In this document: one piece after another, positions 1 through 6,148 of the stretch
How positions within the stretch are numbered: the first letter of the stretch is position 1
Layout: each line of letters starts with the position of its first letter
DNA from: Planctomycetota bacterium
GTDB lineage: Bacteria; Planctomycetota; UBA8742; SKZP01; JAIOTL01
Reading direction: 5' to 3'
NCBI GenBank assembly: GCA_021106775.1
Contig: JAIOTL010000363.1
Coordinates: 1-13,998, forward strand
Length of the DNA stretch: 13,998 bases
Notes under the pieces: model-generated
Database searches by the model: none
What the model saw: only the letters and a program-made list of their open reading frames with translations
What the model was told of the DNA's origin: nothing
Position numbers and translations under genes: made by a program

Positions 1-2
1 GA

Positions 3-620
3 GAAACTCCTGTAGCACTGAAAAGAGATGAAGAATTTAACAAAGAATCCATTTTCAAACAGATTGGAATAAACGAAAAAAATAGCACCAAACCGAAGTC
101 AAAATCCTTCAAACGTTCGAGAACAAGCGATACAATAAAAAAATACACAACCGAGGATTTCACAGCATGGTTCAAACCCGAACAATCAAGGATTATTCGA
201 GAGCGAAAAAACGATGTGCTATTGATACAGTGCCCGGATAATGCGCTTTCGGAAACCGTTTCAAATGAAATTAATGATATTTGCATCAGCTATCGTTTAA
301 CTTTCAATTCCATTCTTCCTCTTGAAACCAGCATAACTTGGAGTCAGGCACTTGATATCATCAATAATTCAAATCTAGTCATCATCGATTTTACTTCGCC
401 AAAAATATCTGAAAATACAGTCCTTCTTTTGACAATCGCGTCAATTGCTCGGATGCAGAAAGTAGAAGCACAGCTTATGTTGCTAAATTCAACAGAAGAA
501 ATGCCTGTGTTATGGCGTGAATTACCTGTGATTTATTATGATACCGAAGATAAGAGCATTGAAAGACTCAAAAGCAAACTTGACCGGAAACTTCATGCAT
601 TGCTGAAATCAAAAGACTAA
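3..620 (+). CDS. Partial protein (C-terminal 205 aa) with a TIR/deoxyribosyltransferase-like Rossmann domain
   Basis: The reading frame is open from base 3 to the TAA at 618-620, so this is the 3' end of a gene that begins outside the window. A GTG at 216 is only an internal codon. Visible residues 1-70 are a basic, Lys/Ser-rich, probably disordered linker. Residues 71-200 alternate hydrophobic strands and helices: strand DVLLIQCP (71-78), then a strand ending in Asp-Phe-Thr (SNLVIIDFT, 123-131), then a helix with Asn138-Thr-Val, then strand AQLMLL (156-161). This order matches the nucleoside 2-deoxyribosyltransferase/TIR-like layout, where the usual motif is 'adlviaDlT..NpNv.yElG.Ah'. The Glu normally found in that last helix is absent here (Leu-Leu-Leu), so catalysis is doubtful. 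The assignment rests on motif pattern only. It converges on the next gene with six bases between and no terminator visible. Confidence 0.6.
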   Translation, partial: ETPVALKRDEEFNKESIFKQIGINEKNSTKPKSKSFKRSRTSDTIKKYTTEDFTAWFKPEQSRIIRERKNDVLLIQCPDNALSETVSNEINDICISYRLTFNSILPLETSITWSQALDIINNSNLVIIDFTSPKISENTVLLLTIASIARMQKVEAQLMLLNSTEEMPVLWRELPVIYYDTEDKSIERLKSKLDRKLHALLKSKD

Positions 621-626
621 CCGCAG

Positions 627-1436
627 TTATCCTTTTTTCTTAATAGATATTTTGCCACCAGCGGAATTTATTAGTATAGCCTCAAAAACTATGCCTGTTT
701 TTGCTTTGCCTGACTCAAGTTTCAACTCAACCGAAGAAGTTTCATCTCGCGGGTCAGTAAATTTCAATGTGCTGGAAGTTTCTTTGGGGATTGTTCGCAT
801 ACGAATATTCTGAAGCACGAAATCAGTTCGGAAGTCAATCTCATATTCATCGACTTTTCGCACCTTGCCAAGCTCTTCACCAATACTGGTAAAAAAATGC
901 TCGTCAAACCACTTTTTGCTGCGTAGCACATATTTTGAAATTGTAAATAAGCCCCCATAAATATTGCTCATTGAAAGCTCAATTATAATGTCTGATTTAG
1001 TCGATAAACTATATTCATTTGAGAAAACCGAAAGGTAAAAATCACCTTGTTTCTCAAGCTTATCGTTTGATTGTCGGGTTGCAGCACGGACAGCAAACGA
1101 ATATTCGGTGTTCGGACGCATATTTTCAATCTTGCAGGACTGGTCTGTAATAATTTCCTTGTTTACCAGTTGTATACTTTCGAAACCTTGATTGGTCTGC
1201 CAATAATAAACGAAATATCCTTCGACAATGCTGTCAAAATCTGCTGAATTTGACCAGAAAAGCTCAACTGTGGTTAATTCCGCTTTGCCAACAATACCGA
1301 CAGGTGGAAGAATATGTAATTTTATTGATGAATCTGCCTGAAAAGCTTCATTTGCATGACTGAATTCGCCCGAATGCATAGCGTAGAAGTAAAATAAAAC
1401 AGCCAACAAAACTAATAATCGATTTGTTTTTGACAT
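627..1436 (-). CDS. Secreted fibronectin type III domain protein
   Basis: 269 aa. Residues 1-28 form a signal peptide: basic Lys3/Arg6, then the hydrophobic stretch LLVLLAVLFYFYAM, with cleavage probably near Ala28. No lipobox Cys is present, so it is probably soluble in the periplasm or exported. Residues 41-146 look like one fibronectin type III domain: PPVGIVG start, core Trp61, Tyr74, then the typical 'L.pnTeYsFaVRA' strand at 106-118. Residues 150-269 are beta-rich, with several 'E-hydrophobic-K' strands and a basic end (KISIKKKG). I do not recognise this second domain. A good start signal is lacking: GGAAAG lies 11 or more bases upstream of the ATG. A perfect TATAAT lies just upstream on the same strand (see separate entry). 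Function is unknown; binding of polysaccharide or protein at the envelope is only a guess from the fold. Confidence 0.75.
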   Translation of the reverse strand: MSKTNRLLVLLAVLFYFYAMHSGEFSHANEAFQADSSIKLHILPPVGIVGKAELTTVELFWSNSADFDSIVEGYFVYYWQTNQGFESIQLVNKEIITDQSCKIENMRPNTEYSFAVRAATRQSNDKLEKQGDFYLSVFSNEYSLSTKSDIIIELSMSNIYGGLFTISKYVLRSKKWFDEHFFTSIGEELGKVRKVDEYEIDFRTDFVLQNIRMRTIPKETSSTLKFTDPRDETSSVELKLESGKAKTGIVFEAILINSAGGKISIKKKG

Positions 1437-1458
1437 CTTGTTTATTGCTTTCCAACGT

Positions 1459-1464
1459 ATTATA
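1459..1464 (-). promoter_or_regulatory. Possible -10 box for the fibronectin-type gene
   Basis: On the minus strand these bases read TATAAT, a perfect sigma-70 -10 consensus. It ends 22 bases before the ATG at 1436, which would give a very short leader. No convincing -35 box is found 16-18 bases upstream, so this could be chance in an AT-rich spacer. Confidence 0.35.
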
Positions 1465-1535
1465 TAAACATCCTGTCTTCAATGAGATATTGAAGTTGTG
1501 TGCGACAGACAAGCGATATTCATATAAATACAAAA

Positions 1536-2387
1536 CTAAATTAAACCGATGCGCGAATCTGTAGGATGCACAGGACCAAAATGCGGTCCTGGTCCTTTGG
1601 GATGTTTTTCATCTCGTTCTGGAATCGGGTTAATCTTTGCTGGTCCTTGCTCTGGAGTTTTGAACTCCCCAAGCGGAAAATACGGAATCATGTTATCAAC
1701 AAGCCAATCAGTGGATTTAACCGGCGGAATCCCCCAGTTTGTGGGGCATGTCGAAAGTATCTCAACAAGCGAAAAACATGTGCCGTCAACCTGATATTGG
1801 AACGCTTTCTTGAGTTTTTTCTTCGCATCGACAATATATTTCGGCTTGGCAACACTTGTGCGAGCGATATAACCCGGTGTTGTCTGCGTAGCAAGAGTTT
1901 CCGCCATGCGCACCGGATAACCAACTTCGTTTACGTCTCTGCCGAACGGGCAGGTCGTTGCCACCTGATTTGGCAGGGTTGTCGGAGCCATCTGACCGCC
2001 TGTCATGCCGTAAATCGCATTATTGATAAAAATCACCGTAATCTTCTCGCCACGGTTGGCAGCATGGAAAATCTCATTTCCACCGATGGATGCCAAGTCA
2101 CCGTCACCCTGATATGTGAACACAATTGCGTTCGGTCTAACCCGCTTAATACCTGTTGCCATTGCAGGTGCTCTGCCGTGTGCAGCCTCCATCATGTCGC
2201 AATTGAAATATTCGTATGCCAACACGCTGCAACCGACGGGAGCGATACCAATCGTCCGTTCGCGAATGCCAAATTCATCCATAATTTCTGCGATAATCCT
2301 GTGAGCAACTCCATGGGTGCAACCTGGGCAGTAATGTGTCGGTTTATCGGTAAGCCCGTCAGGTTTTTTGAAAATCGAAACTGCCAT
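1536..2387 (-). CDS. vorB: 2-oxoacid:ferredoxin oxidoreductase beta subunit, VorB type
   Basis: 283 aa. This is the thiamine-diphosphate-binding beta subunit of a ferredoxin-dependent 2-oxoacid oxidoreductase, which oxidatively decarboxylates branched-chain 2-oxoacids (or 2-oxoglutarate) to acyl-CoA. Visible motifs: HYCPGCTHG with Cys20 and Cys23, Cys53 in APVGCS and Cys214 in STCPTNWG, the four Cys expected to hold a [4Fe-4S] cluster; the ThDP/Mg motif Gly94-Asp95-Gly96 with Asn122-Asn123; and YGMTGGQMAPTT after it. The pattern CPGCTHG...HGRAPAMATG is closest to VorB, but KorB cannot be excluded. The start is the ATG at 2387 because TAAGGAGT lies just upstream; an in-frame ATG at 2435 has no such signal. 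It ends in TAG. A Pro/Gly-rich tail (247-283) is longer than usual. No alpha or gamma subunit gene is in the window, which is unusual for this complex. Confidence 0.9.
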   Translation of the reverse strand: MAVSIFKKPDGLTDKPTHYCPGCTHGVAHRIIAEIMDEFGIRERTIGIAPVGCSVLAYEYFNCDMMEAAHGRAPAMATGIKRVRPNAIVFTYQGDGDLASIGGNEIFHAANRGEKITVIFINNAIYGMTGGQMAPTTLPNQVATTCPFGRDVNEVGYPVRMAETLATQTTPGYIARTSVAKPKYIVDAKKKLKKAFQYQVDGTCFSLVEILSTCPTNWGIPPVKSTDWLVDNMIPYFPLGEFKTPEQGPAKINPIPERDEKHPKGPGPHFGPVHPTDSRIGLI

Positions 2388-2392
2388 TTTGC

Positions 2393-2400
2393 ACTCCTTA
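2393..2400 (-). promoter_or_regulatory. Shine-Dalgarno site that sets the vorB start
   Basis: On the minus strand this reads TAAGGAGT, with AAGGAG six bases before the ATG at 2387. It decides in favour of that start over the in-frame ATG 48 bases upstream. Confidence 0.8.
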
Positions 2401-2438
2401 AGATGCGATTTTGCGAATTCTAACACTTTTCTCATGCT

Positions 2439-2444
2439 ATCATA
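2439..2444 (-). promoter_or_regulatory. Possible -10 box for vorB
   Basis: The minus strand reads TATGAT (5 of 6 to consensus), 16 bases downstream of a weak TTGCAC. Transcription would begin near 2432, inside the 16 codons upstream of the chosen ATG, which agrees with the start at 2387. The -35 match is poor, so this is tentative. Confidence 0.3.
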
Positions 2445-2520
2445 AATGTTTTTTCATAATGTGCAACCTTTCCCCTTCGAGAAAATGAAACATCGATGCT
2501 GTTTGAGTAAGGTATTTCAG

Positions 2521-3756
2521 CTATTTCGCAGGAAAATCGTCTTTAGTAACGTCAATTATTGTCGGTGTGATAATGAACATGATTTCAGACTTGGATTTGC
2601 TTCTGTTATGCGACTTAAAAAGCTCACCGATTAACGGTATATCGCTGATAATAGGTATCCCACGTGTGATTATTGTTGATTCGTCAACTCTCAATCCTCC
2701 GAGAATGAGAGTTTTACCGTTTTCCACAGTTGTCAACGTATCAATTTTTCGAGTTGAAAGGATCGGCACGGAACCGCCAACACCTGTGCTTGTTGTGTAA
2801 CCGATTATATCACTGATACTTGGTACAAGCCTGATTTTAACGTAATTGTCACCGATTACATACGGAAAGATATCCATTTTAATACCGATCTGCTTGGTAA
2901 TGGTATTAATTCTAATTCTTCCACTTGTTTCGTCGACCTGGTTGATATAAAAGGATTCACCTGAATAAATCTGTCCTTTTTGCCCTTCCTCGATGAGAAG
3001 TCTGGGTGATGTAATAATTTCCGCATTGCCAGTGAGTGAGAGCAATCGCAAGGAAAGCTCTGAAATACCGAATTCCTTAAGAGAAAACCCGATACTTTCG
3101 AAGTTGAATGACATTCCCTGAAATGGCAATGATGTCGGAATTGAACTAAGATAAGCATCCGGGCTATAATTCAAATCAAAGGCGTTGAAAAATGCATTCT
3201 TTATTGCAGTTTGGTTAAAGTCAAAGTTGAAACCGAACTGGAATGCATCGGAATGGTTAATTTCTACAATTCGAGATTCGATGAGAACCTGAGTTTTTGG
3301 AACATCAAGCAAATATAGGGTCTTCTTGATTTCCTCGATTTTTTCTGGTGTATCTTCGATTATCAGTGTATCAGCAGGTTGAGTTGCTTTTATCGTTTTA
3401 AACGAGATTGATGGTAAAACCAATGAAGATTTGCCGTAAGTAAAGATTTTTATAGGTTTCGGTCCGACCAATGGTAGATATTTTGCAAGAACATCTGCAG
3501 ATTTGTGCTTAACATGATAGAAATACAGCTTGGTGTTTTTATCCAGGACAAGGTAATCATCACCTTCTTCGATGGCTTCGATGATTTTATCTCTTTCGGA
3601 TGAATCGCTGCCTGGAGTTATTTTGGGAAGTGGATTTTTTTCGTCAGTGGATTTTTTATCAGCACTGATATCATCTGGTGCAGCCTGAAGCAGCAATATA
3701 AATAGTGATGAAAAAACAATCGCAAATATTATGCTGATTAATCGATATCGAATCAC
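2521..3756 (-). CDS. Short secretin (outer-membrane pore protein, GspD/PilQ family)
   Basis: 411 aa. Secretins form multimeric gated channels in the outer membrane for type II/III secretion or type IV pili. Residues 1-25 form a signal peptide with a long hydrophobic run (ISIIFAIVFSSLFILLLQAA). Residues 26-65 are a polar linker. Residues 75-152 resemble a secretin N1-type domain (ADTLIIEDTPEKIEEIKKTL before LLDVPKTQVLIESRIVEI, the usual lead-in to the pore domain). Residues 235-400 carry the secretin domain: AEIITSPRLLIEEGQKG, then the signature VPILSTRKIDTLTTVENG followed by LILGGL (329-354), then IPLIGELF and the terminal strand EIMFIITPTII. It starts with GTG; a stop lies five codons upstream and no ATG is near. 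It is shorter than typical GspD/PilQ and no pilus or secretion genes adjoin it, so the system it serves is unknown. It ends in TAG. Confidence 0.88.
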   Translation of the reverse strand: MIRYRLISIIFAIVFSSLFILLLQAAPDDISADKKSTDEKNPLPKITPGSDSSERDKIIEAIEEGDDYLVLDKNTKLYFYHVKHKSADVLAKYLPLVGPKPIKIFTYGKSSLVLPSISFKTIKATQPADTLIIEDTPEKIEEIKKTLYLLDVPKTQVLIESRIVEINHSDAFQFGFNFDFNQTAIKNAFFNAFDLNYSPDAYLSSIPTSLPFQGMSFNFESIGFSLKEFGISELSLRLLSLTGNAEIITSPRLLIEEGQKGQIYSGESFYINQVDETSGRIRINTITKQIGIKMDIFPYVIGDNYVKIRLVPSISDIIGYTTSTGVGGSVPILSTRKIDTLTTVENGKTLILGGLRVDESTIITRGIPIISDIPLIGELFKSHNRSKSKSEIMFIITPTIIDVTKDDFPAK

Positions 3757-4199
3757 GTTACCCCGAATTTAACAAAGTTTCAGACTTTCTGCTTTATGTT
3801 TACAACACAGTCACTAGTGCAATGTCAGGAAGGTATTAAAGCGTTCAATGAACTGTCAATCCCAACTTGATTGTTAATCCAGCGAACAAAAAAAAATCAC
3901 AGTTCTTTATTCCTGCTTTCGCAGGTATGACACCCATCAATTGTTTCTTGACAGTACACTAGGACATGTAAACATGCGTTTCTTTTGACCCGTTATAACC
4001 TCAAGAACTTTTCTCGGCTGTCTGTCAAACGAATCTGCTAATTGCTCCAACTGCCGAAGTTGTGAGTAAAAAGCAGGCTTGCATGTTAGCAGAATGTATC
4101 ATACAATAATTTTCTGCATGATTCCATGTTAATTAGTTGTTTAGTTTAATCCATGAATTTCAGGATTTCAGTAGTATTTTCGATTTGGGTGTCTAGCAA
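3757..4199. other. 443-bp gene-free region with a dispersed repeat copy
   Basis: There is no open frame with coding character here. The main content is one copy of a repeat (3855-3962, separate entry). The remaining DNA is AT-rich and must hold the leader and promoter of the secretin gene (3757-3854). I see no strong sigma-70 promoter there and no clear terminator for the kinase-fold gene that ends at 4200. Confidence 0.6.
3855..3962 (-). repeat. Dispersed intergenic repeat, copy 1 (MITE-like)
   Basis: The core 3855-3931 (77 bp) has imperfect terminal inverted repeats: GTCAATCC at one end and GGTATGAC at the other. Read on the minus strand it aligns with 11151-11229: both begin GTCAT.CCTGCGAA, and both end CTGGATT...CAATCAAGTTGGGA.TGAC. 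Both also share CTAG and ACTGT 23-24 bases outside the GTCAT end (here 3948-3962). An inner hairpin CCTGC-TTTC-GCAGG lies at 3912-3925. The size and inverted ends suggest a small non-autonomous mobile element or an extragenic repeat family. No coding capacity is present. Confidence 0.65.
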
Positions 4200-5183
4200 T
4201 CAATAAAACGTTTTCTTTTTCGTCTGCCAGTCCTCCGGCACTATTTCTTTGAAGACTTTCAGTGCTTCGTTCATATCCTTGTAACGGTGCGTGGGGTGCG
4301 GCGCGAGGCAGGTGTATATGAATTCTGTGAAACCTTCAGAATCGATTGGTGCTTTTTTGTTGATTGAAAGTGTAAGTCTGTCCCGAACTTCGATTTTCTT
4401 TGTGAAGAGATATTCCAGATTTTCACGAGCGCGATGGTCCTCGTATGGCGTGCCGTCAGCTTCTCTGGTGAGATAGAAACCGTCGAAACCGCCGTTAAGC
4501 GAGTAAATGATAAGCATCGCCCAAGAGTAAACATCGCTTGCAGCTCTTCCACCTGTTTCCTTGTCCTGTGGATTGGAGATTTCAGCCTGGTTGATATAAC
4601 CGCGCCATACATCTGGCAGCAACTCACCAAGCATCTCAGGTGCCATGTACAAGAACGCTTCATAATATTTTTCGTTATCTTCGAGATATTCTTCGTCGAG
4701 TTTATATTGAAAACCGAAATCGGTAACAACCATATGATAATCTGTATCTGGAAATCTGACTAAAATATTGGACGGCTTTAATCCGCCATGATATGAACCC
4801 CTGGCATGTAGGGCGCCAATTGCTTCACCGAAATCGATGAAACGTATCATTTTTTCTTTGAAATTCAGCTTTTTCTTTCTCTTTGTCATGAGGTCAGCAT
4901 TATGAGGCTCTACATTCAGCGGGTCGGTAACTGTGTAGAAGAAATCAGTGTTCTTATCCTGTCCAATTTGATGGTACTTGAGGAAAGAACGATGAATAAA
5001 GTTCATACCCATATCTGAATCGTCGCGTTTCGAAACATATCGCGGGTTGAATGTTTTTATGATTACTGGACGTTGTTCTGTTTCTTTTTGGCTAAGTTGC
5101 CTTGCTTTGAAGACTTCTCCAAGCGTTCCATCAGCGATTTTCTTAAGAACCTGATATGGTCCAAAATCATATTTGACGTTCAT
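4200..5183 (-). CDS. Hanks-type protein kinase fold, probable pseudokinase
   Basis: 327 aa, a single kinase domain with no membrane segment or sensor domain, hence cytoplasmic. The ATP-binding parts are recognisable: a Gly loop ADGTLGEVF (17-25), Lys43 in VIIK, the DFG triplet at 155-157, APE at 181-183 and the helix-F Asp217 in SDVYSWAM. The catalytic loop reads YHGGLKPSN (131-139): Lys136 and Asn139 are kept, but the catalytic Asp of HRD/HGD is Gly134. The region expected to form helix C (about 60-72) has no obvious Glu to pair with Lys43. Phosphotransfer is therefore doubtful, and a nucleotide-binding scaffold role is more likely (inference). Start: GTGAGG lies about eight bases upstream of the ATG. 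It ends in TGA and stands alone, with gaps of over 400 bp on both sides, so no target can be read from its neighbours. Confidence 0.85.
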   Translation of the reverse strand: MNVKYDFGPYQVLKKIADGTLGEVFKARQLSQKETEQRPVIIKTFNPRYVSKRDDSDMGMNFIHRSFLKYHQIGQDKNTDFFYTVTDPLNVEPHNADLMTKRKKKLNFKEKMIRFIDFGEAIGALHARGSYHGGLKPSNILVRFPDTDYHMVVTDFGFQYKLDEEYLEDNEKYYEAFLYMAPEMLGELLPDVWRGYINQAEISNPQDKETGGRAASDVYSWAMLIIYSLNGGFDGFYLTREADGTPYEDHRARENLEYLFTKKIEVRDRLTLSINKKAPIDSEGFTEFIYTCLAPHPTHRYKDMNEALKVFKEIVPEDWQTKKKTFY

Positions 5184-5595
5184 GTTTGCCTCACAATTTT
5201 ATTTCGATTAATACTAATATTTCAAATGCTGAAAAGCAACACAAAGATATTGCTTATTTGATATTACCCCTGCCATTTTACTTCAGGTAAACCTGCTTTT
5301 ATTCACGGCATTGACAATAGGACTCAGGAGTTATTTGACCTATTGACAGTATTGTAAACCAAAAGCCGAAAGTCTGCAAAAGTAAAATAAATATCAATTT
5401 TTAATCATTATTTTTTTAATCACAAGATTATGACTAAAGAAATATTAAATAATTACATCCTGTTGCGAAACTTGCAGAAAAAACCGTTAAAATACTTTAT
5501 CGGTTTTTAATCCTACATTTTCAAGTTTCTGACTGTTAAGCGTGAACATTCAACAATCAAAACAACACCGAGATGTTCCACAATCTTTTTCCCTT
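5184..5595. other. 412-bp AT-rich gene-free region
   Basis: No coding frame is supported. It should contain the promoter of the kinase-fold gene (start 5183) and the end of the transcript from 5596. Besides the hairpin at 5478-5508 (separate entry), there is a 7-bp inverted repeat CAATAGG (5315-5321) / CCTATTG (5339-5345) with a 17-base loop, which could be a regulator site or chance. I see no clear promoter, riboswitch or RNA gene. Confidence 0.55.
5478..5508 (-). terminator. Possible rho-independent terminator after the KdsC-like gene
   Basis: On the minus strand an 8-bp stem AAAAACCG / CGGTTTTT with a 14-base loop ends in a run of six T. It lies 88-118 bases beyond the stop at 5596. The stem is AT-rich and the loop long, so strength is uncertain. 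Confidence 0.4.
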
Positions 5596-6114
5596 TCATT
5601 CCTTCTCATAAGATTCGGATATTTCTTTCTGTAACTTTGCTTCAATTAATAAATCGCAAACTTCTCGGACGGCACCATTACCTCCAGTTCGATTTGTAAT
5701 GTATTTTGCTGAATCAATGACAGTTCTCTGAGCGTTAGCCACCGCAATTGGAAGTCCAATGTGATTGAAAATCTCAAGGTCAAATTCATCGGTGCCAATG
5801 TAAGCAATATCCACGAGTCCACAGTCATACTTGGCGGCAACCTGCTGAAGCGTGTTTATTTTCATCTTCACATCAAAGTGAATGTCCGAAACCCCGATAC
5901 TACGAAGATATTTGTCCGCAGTAATGGATGTGTGATACGAAAGAACGCAAATATGAATGCCTTTGCTCATCAGTTTATTTATCCCGAATGAATCGTAGCG
6001 GTTGAATCGTAGCAGCTCTAAACCTTTATCATTGCAGTAAACATTGCCGTCAGTTAGCACACCATCGACATTCATACCGAGAATTTTAATATGCTGCCAT
6101 GCGTTATTATTCAT
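5596..6114 (-). CDS. KdsC-like HAD-family protein with substituted catalytic residues
   Basis: 172 aa, about the length of KdsC, the phosphatase that makes free Kdo from Kdo 8-phosphate for lipopolysaccharide. The fold matches throughout: VDGVLTDG (16-23), KGLELLRF, GIHICVLS (52-59), YIG.D..DL (105-113), and the KdsC hallmark TGGNGAVREVCDLL (143-156). However, motif I reads Asn15-Val-Asp17 where the family has Asp-x-Asp, so the nucleophile is Asn. The 'TGR' after motif II is SYH, and motif IV reads GTDEFD where GDDxxD is normal. I infer little or no phosphatase activity of the KdsC type. The start is the ATG at 6114 because GGAG lies six bases upstream of it; an in-frame ATG at 6132 lacks this. 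It lies 34 bp after the HerA-like gene, as the last gene of the operon. Ends TGA. Confidence 0.85.
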   Translation of the reverse strand: MNNNAWQHIKILGMNVDGVLTDGNVYCNDKGLELLRFNRYDSFGINKLMSKGIHICVLSYHTSITADKYLRSIGVSDIHFDVKMKINTLQQVAAKYDCGLVDIAYIGTDEFDLEIFNHIGLPIAVANAQRTVIDSAKYITNRTGGNGAVREVCDLLIEAKLQKEISESYEKE

Positions 6115-6148
6115 ATGTTTCTCCAGATTCATTTATATCTTCATTATT

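Noticed and set aside
1479..1538. Reading through the vorB TAG (18 extra residues to a TGA)
   Set aside because: The added residues show no conserved character and VorB is already longer than usual, so TAG is taken as the true end here.
1566..2423. Long plus-strand open frame (285 codons) opposite vorB
   Set aside because: It lies entirely antisense to a strongly conserved gene, has a Cys/Arg/His-rich composition typical of antisense frames, no ribosome site and no recognisable domain.
2388..2435. Longer vorB start at the ATG at 2435
   Set aside because: The extra 16 residues have no family match, the strong AAGGAG lies before the ATG at 2387, and a possible -10 box at 2439-2444 would put transcription start at about this point.
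3806..3822. CACTAGTG palindrome and nearby CTAG motifs as an extra transposon end
   Set aside because: It resembles the outer part of the repeat, but the spacing does not match copy 2 on this side, so the element was not extended to include it.
5311..5345. TTGACA boxes in the 5184-5595 gap as plus-strand promoters
   Set aside because: Two TTGACA matches exist (5311 and 5343) but no -10 box follows at a suitable distance, and no plus-strand gene lies downstream.
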